Assembly: GCA_028285185.1 (NCBI GenBank)
Contig: JANQQD010000103.1
Location: 1 to 48,525 of the forward strand
From: Anaerolineae bacterium
Lineage (GTDB): Bacteria; Pseudomonadota; Alphaproteobacteria; DSM-16000; Inquilinaceae
Reading direction: 5' to 3'
DNA: 48,525 nt
Shown in pieces: positions 15,354 to 30,300 of the stretch (position 1 is its first letter; every line of letters begins with the position of its first letter). Both the position numbers and the translations under genes were made by a program. The notes below the pieces were generated by a model. It saw only the letters and a list, made by a program, of their open reading frames with translations, was not told the origin of the DNA and ran no database searches.

Positions 15354-18300
15354 ATGTCGTATCGTCGCAATCGCGCAGTGAACAGCAACCGATCCGATGC
15401 CGCCTTCCGCCCGGGCTTGGCCGAGCGGCGCTATCGCGACACCGGACGGGCGGGCCCGGTGAGCCTGGAGCGCGTGCACGATTTCGGCCACTCGCCGGCC
15501 CTGCGCAAGGCGCTGGCCGGTACGACGGCGCTGACGGCGGCGGCCGTGTGCGGCTATCTGCTGTCTTCCGACCTGGCGCTGGCGCTGCCGACCGACGGCA
15601 CGGTCGTCGAAGGCCAGGCTGAGATCATCTACGGCGAGAACTCCGTCACGATTCAGCAGGGCTCCGACCGCGTCATCATCGAATGGCAGACCTTCGATAT
15701 CGACGTGCATGAGAGCGTCAATTTCATTCAGCCCCACGACCTCGCGGCCGCCCTCAACCGCGTCCTCTCCGGCGAAACCTCACAGATCCTCGGCTCGCTG
15801 TCGGCCAACGGCCAGGTCTTCATCTCCAACCCCGCCGGCGTCGTGTTCGGGCCCGACGCGAATGTCGACGTGGCGTCGATCGTTGCCACCTCGCTGGACA
15901 TCATGGACGACCGCTTCATGGCTGGCGGCCGGCTGGAGTTCGATATCGCCGGCGATCCGACGGCGGTGGTTGAGAACCGGGGCACCATCAACGCCAGCGG
16001 CCTGGCGGCGCTGGTCGCGCCGGGCGTGCGCAATGCGGAAACCGGCGTCATCGTCGCCGACGTGGCGATCCTCGGCGGCGGCGAGGGCTTCGCGCTCGAC
16101 TATTACGGCGACGGCCTGGTCAATTTCGCGATCACCGATCCCACGACGATGGTGCCCGTCGATTCCGACGGCAACGAAGTTGAGGAACTGGTCTCCAACG
16201 AAGGCACGATCCTTGCCGATGCCGGTCAGGTGATCCTGACGGCCGATGCCGCGGCCGGCGTCATCAACAACATCATCAATGTCGAAGGCGTCATCATCGC
16301 GCATTCGATTGAGAACCGCGGCGGCCAGATCTCCCTGGTCGGTGGCGACGAAGGCGTGGTCACGGTCGCCGGCACGATCGACGCCTCGGGCGTTGAGGAA
16401 GACGACGAAGGCGGCACCGTCCATGTGTTGGGCGAAACCGTCGTGCTGGCCGACGGGGCGTCGATTGACGTCTCGGGCCCGGCCGGCGGCGGCACGGCCC
16501 TTGTCGGCGGCGCGCTGCAGGGCGGCCCGCTGGCGGCCGGCGGCCATATCGCCTATTCGCAGCTTGAGCCGGCGGCCGGCGGCGGCACGTCCATCTCGAT
16601 CGATGTGACGACCGCGTTCGAGACCGAGAGCTACATCCCCACGGCCGACTACACCTATGTCGAGGCTGAGGCCGCGGTGGCGGCCGATGCCACGGTCAAC
16701 GGCGACGGCGGCATGGTGGTCGTCTGGGCCAATGAGGAAACCGAGTTCTACGGCACGATTTCCGCCGTCGGCGGCGCCGAGGGCGGCGACGGCGGTTTTG
16801 TGGAGATCTCGGGCGCAGCTCTGGCGTTCGACGGCGCGGTCCACACTTCGGCGATCCTGGGTTCGACCGGCTGGCTGATGCTCGATCCGGTTGGCATTAG
16901 GGTGATCCAGGGCGACAATCAGGGATCACATTCTCCTGGTGCTAGTTCGATTATCGAGATCACCGACGGCACGCTGAATAACCTTCTCGACTTCAACAAC
17001 ATCCTGTTGGCGACGGCCCCGTCGGACGCGACGGTATCTCCAGTCCCCGGCAATGTGCAGAACAACCGCGGGGGCGGCGCCAATGATGACAATATCGTCG
17101 TCGAGGCGGGAACTGCCGTCGACACTGGCGCCAACACGCTGTTCTTCAGCACGACGACGGTCGACCTCTATGCCGACATCGCTGGCAATGTCGATGGCGG
17201 CCTGAATTCGGGTGCCATTCTGCCTGCGGACCTGCAGCCCCTGAAGGACCCGAGCACGGTCAACGTCTATGGCACCGCCTCGGGCGGCACGGCGTCGATT
17301 CAGGATGGCGTCGACATCGTCGGCGTTGGCGGCACCGTCAATGTGGGCGACGGTACCTATGAAGAGAACGTCGTTATCGACCAGAGCCTGGCGCTGATCG
17401 GCGATCCGGGCGATCCGCTGGTGCCGGGCGCCGGCTCTCCGCTGTTGCAGGGCGACGGCACCGGGTTCGGCATTGAGGTCAATCCCGGCGCGCTGGATGT
17501 CGAGATCAGCGGCTTCGCGATCGACAACTATGTGGACGGCATCAACGCCGATATCGGCGGGGGTGTGCCGACGGCCGGGTCGGTCATCGACATCAACAAC
17601 AACACGATCACGAACACGACCAGCGACGGCATCTTCGTCGATGAGTTCGCATCCGTCACCCTCGCGTACAATGACATCACGGTGGAGTCCGGCGACGGCG
17701 TTGAGATCGAGGATTTTGACGATCTCACGGCCCATGTGACGGGCAACGTGATTGGCTCAGAGACCTCCGGCATTGTGGGTGGCAACGGCATCCTGATCGA
17801 TGACGAAGGCGATGCCACCGATATGTCTGTCTTTATCCGCCAGAACAGCATCAGCGGATTTGACGAGGGTATCGATTTCACGTCGACGGAAGCTGACGGC
17901 GCGACGATCCAGGCGTCCATCGAGCAGAACGTCATCAGTGGCAACACGGTCGGCATTCAGATCGACGGCGATGCTGTGACCACGGCCGGTCCGGAATTCG
18001 CGGTCGACGCCAGCGACATCACGGTCTTCAACAACGACCTTTCCGGCAATGACACGGCGGTCGAGCACAACGGCACGGGCCTGCTGGATGCGTCCGGCAA
18101 CTATTGGGGCTCGGCGGATGAGACCGTCGTTGACGCTTCGGTCGTGGTCGGCGACGACACGGTCGCGTCGGTCGACTTCACCCCGTTCCTGACCAGCGGC
18201 GACGACCTGGACGATGCCGGCCGTACCGAGTTCCTCGACACCACCGTCGGCGACACGACCCTGGGCTTCCAGGGCGATTTCACGGAAGTCTTCGTCACGG

Positions 18301-21300
18301 CGCTGGGTGACCAGGCAGGGCCGGTCGGCCGCATTCAGGAAGGTGTCGACCTGGTCACCAACAGCACGGTGATCCTGGGCGCAGGTACCTTCATCGATCC
18401 GGCTCAGGTGGTTCTCAGCTCCGACATCACGATCTACGGCCAGGGGCCTGGCACCACGATTGTCATGCCCGGTTTCAGTACCGGCAGCAGCGGCGATGCG
18501 CGTGGCTGGTGGCTGGTTGAGGATGGGGTCGAGGCCCATCTCAGCGACTTCACCATGGACGGCACCGACCAGCTTGTCTGGCAGGCCATCCGCCACAAGG
18601 GCTCGGGCACCATCGACAACATGGCGTTCGAGAACATCGTGTTTAACGAATCCGGTCCGAATTACGCCGGCACGGCGGTGGCGGCCTTTGGCGACGGCCC
18701 GGTCGACATCACGAATTCCACATTCTCCAACATCGGTCGTATCGGAGCGCAGTTCTTCGGTCCCGGTGTCAGCGGCAGCACGTTTGCGGACAACACCTAC
18801 ACCGGCAAGGGCGTGGGCAACTGGCTGGACTACGGCGTGGAAGTCGGTGGCGGGGCTGCGGACATCCAGATCCTGAGGAACACGATCACCAACAATCTCG
18901 GCGTTGCCGCGTCGGACGGCTCTGTGTCGGCCGGTATCCTGGTAACGACGTACTTCGGTGACGGCAGCTCGGCCCATATCGAGAACAACTTCATCAACGG
19001 CAATTCCAATGGCGTCTTCGTCGGCTTCGACGAGTTTGACACCAGCGACGTCACGATCTTCAACAACGACCTCTCGGGCAACGGCCTGGGTGTGGTCAGC
19101 ACGGCGCCGACGGTCGATGCGTCGGGCAACTGGTGGGGCACGAATGACGAAGGGGCCGTGCTGGCGGAGACCGACGGTCCGGTCGACATCACGCCGTTCC
19201 TGAACGTCGGTACGGATACGGACCTCGGCACCGGCGGCTTCCAAGGCGACTTCACGGTTCTGAACGTGACGACCCTGGGCGAGCAGACCGATCCGGGCCT
19301 CGACGTCGGCACCTATGGCGCGTTCGGCGCCGGCAACGAGCTGCGCATCAACGAAGCGATCCAGATGGTCTCCGGCTCGACCGTCCAGGTCTGGCAGGGC
19401 GCCTATGTCGAGAACGTACTGGTCAACCTCGACGGCCTGAGCCTGCTGGGCGGCTTCTCCGCGCCGGGTGTACAGGGCGGCACCTCGTTCATCACGCCGG
19501 TTGCGGCCGGCGCCGGGGACGCCGTGATCCTGGTCGATGACGGGTCGAGTTCGACCAACGACGTGACCATCGACAACTTCACGCTGGTCGGCACCGGCAT
19601 CGGTTTCGGTGTCTTGGCCGATGACGTGCAGGATTTCACGCTGTCGCGCATCACGGCTGGCGACACGTCGGTCGCGGGCATCCGCGTGGTGGTGGATCAT
19701 GACCGGCCGATCGGCGGCTCGATCACGAACATCGTCGACAACATCCTCGACGGCACCAACACCGGCGACGGCATCCAGGTGGCCGGCGACAGCGGCGGCG
19801 TCACCGGCGACGACGATGGCGATGACGTGCTGATCGGCGCAACCGTCAACATCGAGCGCAACACGATCGGCACCGGCGGCGACGATATCGGCGGCCGCGG
19901 CATCGTGTTCACGTCGAATATCGGCGACGACGACGGTTCGCTGCGCACCGCCTTCAACGCGGCGAGCGAGGATGAGTCCTTCACCCGGATCCTGGTGGAC
20001 GACAACGACGTCTTCAGCGTGGGCAATGCGCTGGAGTTCAGCGGCCAGGTCGCTGACAACGGTTTCGACAACATCGACATCGACATCACCGACAACAACG
20101 ACGGCTTCCACAGCTCGGCCGGACACGGCATCTACTATGGCGGCCCGATCGCCGGTGCGGACCTCGACATTCAGGGCAACATCGTCGACGCGGCGCTGGA
20201 CGGCATCCACTTCGCCGGATCGGTCAGCGGCTCGGAAATCGATATCGGCGGTGGAGCGCCGGGTGCCGACAACACGATCGACGCCGATGACTCGGGCATC
20301 GTGTTCGACGACTCCGTGCTGGCCGGCAACTTCATACTTATCAACGGGAACACGGTCACGGCGGGGCCGAGCCTCGGCGATCGGGGTATCGAGTTCCGCA
20401 ACGGCATCTCCGACAGCTTTGTCACGCTGCTGGGCAACACCATTCATGCCGGTGACGACGGCGTGGCCTTCTATGATCTGAATGGCGGCGCCAATGGCAG
20501 CGGCGTCGATGCGATCGCAGGTGAGAGCGTCGTTGCCGTGATCCTCAACACGATCGGCTCGGCCGGCGATCCGGTCGGCCGGGAAGGCCTGGACTTCGAC
20601 GAGATCACCGACACCGCTGTCGTGGGGATCCTCGGCAACACCATTCATGCCGCGCGCGACGGCATGCAGTTCGACCGCCTGATCGACTCGACCGGGTCCG
20701 CCACTGGTACTCCTCCGAGCGGCCTGGATTATGACGGCGCTGTCGTGATCGTGGACAACGACGTGTCCGCCGGCCGGCATGGCGCCCTGTTCGACACCGA
20801 GATCGCCGGTGCCGACGTGACCTTCGGCGAGAACGATTGGGGCACGGATGCCGATCCGGTCGGCGGCGACGGCGTGCAGTTCGGCGAGATCACCGGGGAC
20901 GCCACGGTCAGCTTCGAGCGCGAGCACATCGACGCGGACGGCGACGGCGTCTCCGTGACCGGCGGCATCCTGGACACAGCCTCGCTTGAGTTCCGCGAGG
21001 CTCGGGTGCCCACCGTGCCGGACGGACGCGACACCGATATCGATGCCGGCGGCATCGCGGTGAATGTGGTCAACCTGCAGTCGCCGAGCACGCTCAGCTA
21101 CGCCGGCGGCAGCTTCACCGGCGGCGCTGTGGCGGTGAACGTCGACAACACCGGTCTTCCGGGCGGCACGGCGGGTACGGTTGAGTTCTCTGGCGCGCCG
21201 GCGTTCGACGTGACGGACGCGGACGGCACCGTCGCACAGTTCCTGACCGACGATACCGGCCCGGGCATCAACATCGACTTCGGCACCTCCACGGCGTCGT

Positions 21301-24300
21301 TCACCGGCGGCGAAGACGGCATGGTGTTCTCCGGCCCCGGCATCGACATCCTGGGCGGCGGCGCCGGCTTCAGCGGCAGCCTCGGGTCGATCTCGTTCAC
21401 CGGCCAGACCGACCAGTATGTCTCGCTGACCGATGGCGCGGAGTTCGACACGGGCACCGGCCTGCCGAACCTGATCGACGTGACCGGCGTGACCTTCGAC
21501 GGCGATATGCCGGGCGTCCTGTCGCTGGTGGATCTGGTCGGGCTCGAGAGCAAGCTGTTCCACTTCCTGGACGGCCCCGAGCTGGACGGCGACCAGAACG
21601 GCCTGTTCTATTACGGCCCGACGCTGACGGTGACCGAGGGCAACAGCATCCAGCTTGCGGTCAACACGGTTGAGATCATCCGCAGCGCCGGCCTTGCGGC
21701 CGGCCAGGTGGCGGTCGGCTCCGGCACCTTCGGCGGCTCGGTTGAGCTGTGGGTCGACAACCTGAAGGTTACGGGCGTGGACACGGGCGGCGGCAGCCCG
21801 GTGATCGACACCGACACCGTCGATCCGTTCGCCAATCAGGGCGATTTGGACAACGGCTTCTACATCGCCGATATCGGCGCGATCGGCGACGGCTCGCTGA
21901 ACGCCGTCACCTCCGGCTCGGCGGCCAACGGCAACGACGTCGAGAACGTGACGATCGATCCGTTCGTCTTTGCCGGCTCCGGCCCGGCCAGCCTGGTCGG
22001 CAGCGATATCGGCGTCCAGCTGGGCGCCGCCGGCAGCACGGCGATCAATGCGGTCGTCGACGGCAACGCGTTCTACGACCTGGATTACGGTATCGTCTCC
22101 GTCAACACCGCAGGCAACACGCGCGTGATCAACAACGTGATGCGCCGCATCGCGTTCGACGGTATCCAGTTCCAGGACGGCATCGGCTTCAACGAGGTTC
22201 TCGAGATCCTCAACAACGGCATCGGTGCGGGCGACCACGGCATCGCGCTGTTGGGCGCGATCGGGCGCAACGCGGATGTCGACATCCACGACAACCGCAT
22301 CCTTGCCAACCAGAACGAAGACGCCACGGGTGCCGGCATCTACTTCGGCAGCACGATCGGCGGCATCGCGACGGTCAATATCGGCGATGGCGACCGCTAC
22401 TCCGGCACGGCGTCCAACATCATCACCGTGGCGGGCAACAGTGTCGGCGCCGACGTCTCCGGCCTTGACGGCATTCACTTCGCCGACGATGTCGGTGGCG
22501 AGGCGGACATTGTCATCGACGGCAACCGGATCGGCTATACGCCGCCGGCCACCTCTGGCGGCGACCGGGCGCCGGTGGCCGACGACGGCATCGAGTTCCA
22601 CGGCGATGTCGAAGGCGCTGTCGACGTCACGATCACGGACAACTGGATCCGCGCTGAGGATGACGGCATCCAGTTCTCCGCCCGCGTGCGTCAGAACGCC
22701 GAAGTGCTGATCGGCGGTGGCAGCTACAACTACAACTTCATCAGCGCAGGCGATGTCGGCATCCTGTTCGGCGGCGCGGTCCGCAACTCCGCCGGGACGG
22801 AGAGCGAGATCGAGATCTCGTACAACGACATCTACGGCGACGACGGCATCGTGTTCCAGGGCCGTGTCTCCGGTGAAGGCCACGACACCCTGATCGCCAA
22901 CAACCACAACATCGTCGGCCGCGACGGTGACGGCATCCGGTTCGACCGGGCGATCGACGACGCCGAGGTGCGGATCCTCGACAACAACGATGGCATCGAA
23001 GCCACGGATGACGGCATCGAACTGGCCGGGGGGCTGACTGGCACCGCCTATGTGGCGATCGCCCGCAACAACATCCGCGCCGACGAAGACGGCGTGCTGG
23101 TAGACGGCGAAGGCGTGTCCGACCGGTCGCATCTGGCCATCGTCGACAACAATATCGGCTTCTACACCGACCGGATCGGCGAGAACGGCGTCGACATCCA
23201 GTCGGTGACCAACCGGGCCTCGGTGTGGATCGCCTACAACGACATCTACTCCTACGGCAGCGCGATCCAGTTCGACGGGCCGATCACCACGCGGTCCCGG
23301 TACATCGACTGGACCGGCTTCTATCCGGGTGAGTTCGGTGTCGGGATCTTCGGCAACACGCACATCAACTCGTACTATGGCGACGGCATCGAGTTCAGCG
23401 GCCCGGTGGTAGGCGGCGAACGCAGCGTCCGCATCCTGATCGCGGAGAACAACCACGGCATCGACGCCGGCCAGCATGGCATCACCTTTGATAGCCTGGT
23501 CGACAACGCCTATATCCGCATCGCCGCCAACGACATCGAGGCGGGTCTCTACGACGGTATCGGCGACGGCATCCACTTCGGTGGCGAGATCTGGTACTCG
23601 ACCATCGATATCGGCTCGGTTTTCGAAGACTACGGCAACGAGATCGACGCCTACGGCGACGGCATCGACTTCGATGAGCGCGTCCGGTACTCCGACGTCT
23701 ATATCGAGAACAACGACATCAACTACGGCTCCGGCCAGGGCGAGCGCGGCATCGAATTCGACAACGGCGTCTTCGCCAGCAACGTCTACATCCTCGACAA
23801 CGAGATCCTCGAAGAGGATTGGGAGTGGCGGCGCAACGACTCCGGCCGGTGGTACAGGCACTACTTCGTCGGCGATGACGGCATCCTGTTCAACGACGGC
23901 GAGTACAGTGGTCAGCAGTCCATCGACGGCGAATCCTACGTCGTCATCTCCGGCAACCAGATCGGCAGCGAATACCGCCCGGTCGGGCAGAACCCGGATG
24001 AAGCCGACGGTGGCTCGGGCGTCGACATCCAGTCGGTGGCCGACTACTCATCGGTTGAGATCAGCTACAACGACATCTACGCGCAGGACAATGCGGTCCA
24101 GTTCGACGGCACCGTCGAAGACAGCTGGGTCGACGTCTCCTGGAACGAGCACCTGGTGGGCTATGACCGCCACGGCGTGACCTTCGAAGACGCCGTGCTG
24201 TCGAGCTATGTCAATGTCATCGGCAACAACCACGGCATCTGGGCCGGCCAGAACGGCATCAACTTCGGCGCGCTGGTATCTGACTCCGAGATCCAGATCG

Positions 24301-27300
24301 CCGGTAACCGGATCCGCGCCGGTCAGGCCGGGTCTTATGACGGCGACGGCATCCATTTCGGCGGCGAGGTCTGGTATTCGGAGATCTTGATCGGCGGCTA
24401 CGTCGACCATTGGGGTGACTGGATCGATTTCGGCAACCATATCGACGCCAACGGCGACGGCATCGATTTCGACGAGCGGGTCTTCCACTCGTTGGTCTTC
24501 ATCGGCAATAACGACATCGACTACGGCTCCGGCCAGGGCGAGCGCGGCATCGAGTTCGACGACGGCGTCTATGCCAGCGAGGTCTATATCGTCGAGAACA
24601 CGATCCTGGAGGACGACTGGGAGTGGCGCCGCAACCGCTACGGCCAGTGGTACAAGCACTACTTCGTCGGCGATGACGGCATTCTGTTCAACGCCGGCGA
24701 CTACCCGTGGCAGCAGGCAATCGATGGCGAGTCCTACGTCCTTATCGCCGGAAACCAGATCGGCAGCGAGTACCGCCCGGTCGGGCAGAATCCGGACGAG
24801 ACCGACGGCGGGTCGGGCGTCGACATCCAGTCGGTGGCCGAGTACTCGACGGTCGATATCCTCTACAACGACATCTACGCTGCGGATAATGCGGTCCAGT
24901 TCGACAGCACGGTGCGGGACTCGTGGGTCAATGTCTCCTGGAACGAGCACCTGGTCGGATACGATCGCCACGGCGTGACGTTCGAAGGGGCCGTGCTGAA
25001 CAGCACTGTCGACATCCTCGGCAACAACCACGGCATCTGGGCCGGCCAGAACGGCATCAACTTCGGCGGCGTGGTGTCATGGTCAGACATCTGGATCGCA
25101 GACAACATCATCCATGCCGGCGAAACCTCGCCCTATGATGGCGACGGCATCCATTTCGACGGTGAGATCTGGCACTCCTGGATCGGCATCGGCGGCCCGC
25201 TGCCGTTCATGGGCAACGAGATCGACGCCAACGGTGACGGCATCGACTTCGACGAGCGGGTCCGCTATTCGACGGTCGCCATCAAGAACAACGACATCGA
25301 CTACGGCACCGGTGAAGGCGAGCGCGGCATCGAGTTCGACAACGGCGTCTACGACAGCGATGTCTATATCTGGTGGAACCGGATCCTCGAGGACGACTAC
25401 GAATACACCGGCGACGACGGCATCCTGTTCAATGCCGGCGAGTACGAGGGCCAGGCCGCCATCGACGGCGACTCCTATGTCAGCATCTACGGCAACCAGA
25501 TCGGCAGCGAATACCTGCCGGTCGGCCAGAACTCCGACGAGGATCTGGACGGCGACTACAACAATGGCGGTGCCGGCATCGACATCGACAATGTGAGCGA
25601 GAATGCCTATCTCGACATCACCTACAACTGGATCTACGGCGAAGACTACGGCATCCAGTTCGACGGCGGCTCGCCCGCGGTCGAGGACAATGCGGTGGTG
25701 CGGATCGCCGACAACTTCCGGGTCATCGGCTTCAATGAAGACGGCATCCAGTTCCGCGAGGACATCACCGACAACGGCCTGGTGATCATCCGGGACAACC
25801 GTTGGATCCGGGGCGGCGACGACGGCATCGAGTTCAACGGACGCATCCTCGGTGACGCCACCGTGCGTATCCTCGACAACCGCCGCATCATCGGTCTTGA
25901 CGACGAAGGCATCGAGTTCAGCACCATCCGCGGCAATGCGCGTGTGGTGGTGGCGGGCAACCACCTGATCCGCGGCGGCGACAACGGCATCGACTTCGAC
26001 GGCACGATCCGCCAGAACGCGATTGTTCGGGTCCTGGACAACCATCGGATCCTCGGCCTCGGCGAGGACGGCATGGAGTTCAGCTCGATCCGCGGCAACG
26101 CTCTGGTCCGGATCGCACGCAACGATCTGATCCGTGGCTACGACACCGGTATCGATTTCAATGGCACGATCCGCCAGAACGCGGTCGTGCGTGTCGTGAA
26201 CAACGACCGGATCATCGGCCGCAACGACGAAGGCATCGAGTTCAGCACGATCCGTGGTGATGCCCGCGTCGTGATCGCCTGGAACGATCTGATCCGCGGC
26301 TACGATAGCGGCATCGACTTCGACGGCCGAATTCGCGACAACGCTCTGATCCGGATTGCCGACAACGGCCGGATCATCGGCCGCCACGAGAACGGCATCG
26401 AGTTCTCACGGTCGGTCGGTGACTACTCCAGGGTCCGGATCGTGCGCAACGACCTGATCCGTGGCTATGACAACGGCATCGAGTTCGAGGCCCCGGTTCA
26501 GGATGCGGCGAATGTGCGGATTGCCCGTAACGAGCATATCGTCGGTCGCTACGAAGACGGCATCTCCTTCAACGGCGTCTTCGACTACGAGACCTATGTG
26601 CGGATCGTTAACAACACCCTGATCGAAGGGTATGAGAACGGCATCCACTTCGCGTCGGTGCCCTGGTACGGGTACGGCCTGCTCAGCGGCCATGGGCTGT
26701 ATGGGGCCGATCCCAGCATCTGGGGTGCGCAGGTGGCCATCATCGACAACGACGAGATCGTCGGCCACCACCGCAACGGCATCCTGGTCGAAGGCATCCG
26801 CGGCGATGGCGCGCCGATGGACTACGGCGTGGGCTCCCGCTACGGCCTGCCTGCGTCGCTGTTCGGTTACGACCAGGCGCATCTCGAGATCACCGGCAAC
26901 GGGTCGATCACGGGCTACACCAATGGCGTCAAGATCGCCCGCGTCCTGAACCATGACATCGGCTACGGCCCGTATGGCTTCGGCGGAAGCTTGAGCGCCT
27001 GGGCGGTGGAAGATGCCATCGTGCGGATCGCGCTGAACGACACGATCGAGGGCGAGACGCGCAACGGCGTCCTGATCCAGGGCATCCGCAGCACGGCCTT
27101 CGGCGATGGCTTCCCGGGCAACCAGGTCGCACTTGTCGACGAGCCGGGCTACGAGGAGTGGGAGCCGAGCGAGACGATCGTCGACATCTATGGCAACACC
27201 GAGATCCTGGGCGCCAACAACGGCATCAAGCTGGCGCGCGGCTTCGACCTCGGCTTCGGCGTGTTCGGCGAGTTCGACATCCGCACCCTGGGCGCGGTTG

Positions 27301-30300
27301 CGGCCCTTGCCGATGCGGACGGCATCGACGGCTTCGGCGACTGGCTGTTCTCGATCGACGGGGTCTATGTCGACCTCGCCGCCTGGGCGCTGCAGGACGC
27401 AACGACCCGGATCGCCCATAACGACCTGATCCGGGGCGGTGTGCCGGCAGACAGCGGCAGTGCGGTCACCACGGCCGAGACCGACGACGAGGGCCTGATC
27501 AGCGGCAACAACGGCATCCTGGTGCAGGGTGTGCGCAACACCGGCTACGGGCCGATCTATGACGATCCGTCTCTCGGCACGGCGGCGGAAGAGGCAGTGG
27601 ACCATCCGTCCTACCGCGGCGCCGGCTCCAACCTGGAGATCGTCGCCAACGGCACGATCGAGGGCTACAACAACGGTGTGCGGCTCGCCCGCGGCCTGAC
27701 GGCAGAGGCGTATCTCGACTTCGGCGAGTACTACCACCTGTCGATCGATGCCTGGGCGATCCAGAATGCCTCGGCGGTGATCGGCTATAACGGTCTGATC
27801 TCCGGCCAGAACCGCGACGGCATCCAGGTGCAGGGTGTGTCGGAAGGCTTCGGCCGTAACGGCGGCGCGTCGGTCTCGTTCATCAACGGTTTCGACAACG
27901 GCATCGACCTGCTGATCATCGATAATGAGGAGATCAGCGGCTACGACGACGGCATCGATCTGCAGCGCGGCCTGTCGGCGTCCCTGGATGTCTTTGTCGA
28001 TCCGGGCGTGCTGTCGCTCTCCGATCAGCTGCGGGCGGACCCGTACACGCCGATCGCGACACCTCGGTCCGGCAACGGCACGTTCAATCTGACCTCCATG
28101 GGTCGGATGACCGTCGACGGTGTCGAGTACACGGTGTGGCGTCTGCGCAACGAGACGGACACGGATGAGCCGGCGACGCTCCGCGCGGCCGGTGGCCCCG
28201 TGGTGTTCGACGGGATTGTGCCGGCGAACAGCGACCTGTTCGTCGCCTCCCCGGTGACGGGCGGCTCGGCGACGCACATCGTCTCGTTCACCGACGCGGA
28301 GGTCTCCCGGACCAAGGCGTCCGATACGCGGGACTTCCAGTACGGCACGTCGACCCCGCCCTCTTTCGACGCCTTCCTCTCGGCGGATGCCTGGGCGATC
28401 GACGGTGCGGAGGTAGAGATCTCCGGCAACCCGACGATCACGGGCACCGACGGGGACGGCATCTTCGTCGGCGGTGTGCGGGATCAGTTCTACTCCTACG
28501 GCGAGTACGACAACCTGCTGATCACCGAAAACGGCCTGATCGAAGGCTATTGGGACGGCATCCGCCTGGGTCGCGGCCTCAGCGCCTCGGCCAGCCTGTC
28601 GGCCGACATCTACTACGATGAAGGCGACGATCGTGAGGTGCTGCCGGTGGGCGCCGGCCTGACGCAGATCGATCTGGCAGGCGATGTCGACGCGGAGAGC
28701 TGGGGCGGTGAATGGTTCGATGATGTGGAACTGGACGTCCACTCAGCGTCGCTGAACCTCGACATCTGGGCCATCGACTACGCCACGGTGACCATCAGCG
28801 AGAACGAGACCATCCAGGGCCTCGCGGGTGATGGCATCTTCGTCGGCGGCGTTCGGGACGGCGTCACCAGCCCTGAGGATCGCGATAATCTGACGATCTT
28901 CAGCAACACCGATATCCTCGGCGGCCGTGACGGCATCCATTTCGGCCAGGGCCTCAGCTTCTGGCTCAGCTATGAGAGCGAGGAAGAGCTTGAGCAGCAG
29001 GTCTCAGCGGCGAGCCTCTTCTCCGGCGGCTTCGGCAGCGGGCATGAGGGTCTCTCCTACGGCCTGACGGTCGCCAGCATCTACGACGCCAATGTCGTGA
29101 TCGACCTGAACGGCACGGCCGAGCAGCTGGGCGAGGTCTACGACCCGATCACGGGCGACACGATCCTTGTCGATCTCGATGAGTTCACGGTGACCGGGAA
29201 GGTGTCCGGCGGTGACGACGGCATCGACTTTGCCGGCCTGATCGGTGGCGACAGCACGGTTACGGTGAGCCGCAACATGGTCACCGAGAGCGGCGACAAC
29301 GGCATCGAGGTCGGCCAGGTGGGCGACACCTTCATTCCGGTGCCGGTCAGCTTTGAGGTCGACTTCCCGTTCGAAAGCTTCGGCGGTGCGCCGCTGAACG
29401 GCGGGAACACCATCAACGGCCAGGCGGCATCGAGCCTGAGGAACCCGACTGGCGAAACGGTGACGTTCACCGCGGTGACCGAGACGGGTCTGACGATCGA
29501 GGTCGAAGTCCCGCCGGAGAGCTGGGTCTTGGTGCCGACGGCGGAGCTCGAGGGCTTCAGCAACGTCAACTGGTTCGTCGACGGCGAGCGCGTCGGTGGC
29601 GGCAGCTACCTGAACAACGTGCCGTACGTGCCGGGCGAGTTCGATGTTGCGGTGCTGAGCGATCCGGAAGGTCCGGTAGCGACGTTGAACATCTTCAACA
29701 ACTTCGTCATGGACAACGGGCTGAGCCTGGAGGAGATCGACGAGACCTTCGCCGCGGAGACGGCAGCGCTGCAGAGCGGTCTGGGCGACTACCGCTACTA
29801 CGACGAAGGCACGCTGCACGGCGACGGCATCCACTTCGAGGGCGACATCTCCCCGAACGGTCTGGTTCAGGTCTATCAGAACTACCTGACCGAGAACGCG
29901 GGCGATGGCGTGGGCGTGGGCAGCGACTTCTCCTCGGAGGAGCCGACGGAACCGCCGATCACGTCGCCGAGCTTCCTCTCCTTCTACGGAGATGACGACG
30001 GCATCGTGGATATCGGTGAGCCGGTGGTTGATGAAGAGGGCAACCCGGTCAGCGGTCTGTTCATCAACATCAACTTCATGCCCGGCAACGGCCCGGACGG
30101 CCCCATCGACCTGGAGTTCTCCAACGGCGGGTTCGGCTACAACCAGGGTCCCGACGCAGAGGGCGTGGCCAATCTAGAAGGCAACTGGTGGGGCACGCCG
30201 CTGGGCACCGACTTCGCCATCAACTTCACGCAGTCGATCAACGGCGTGGCGCCGGAGAACCTGCCGGAGCTGATCGTCCTCGATCCGGGCGACGATGACG

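Noticed and set aside
17757..23861. Open frame of 2034 codons on the minus strand inside tpsA
   Set aside because: It is a shadow of the repetitive, GC-rich coding strand; its translation is low-complexity V/D/A/R-rich with no domain, signal or ribosome site.
22600..26561. CRISPR-like regular repeats
   Set aside because: The repeats are coding, in frame and protein-level (beta-helix coils), with no unique spacers between identical short repeats.
26406..28742. Open frame of 778 codons on the minus strand inside tpsA
   Set aside because: Same cause: antisense to beta-helix repeats, with no recognisable protein features.
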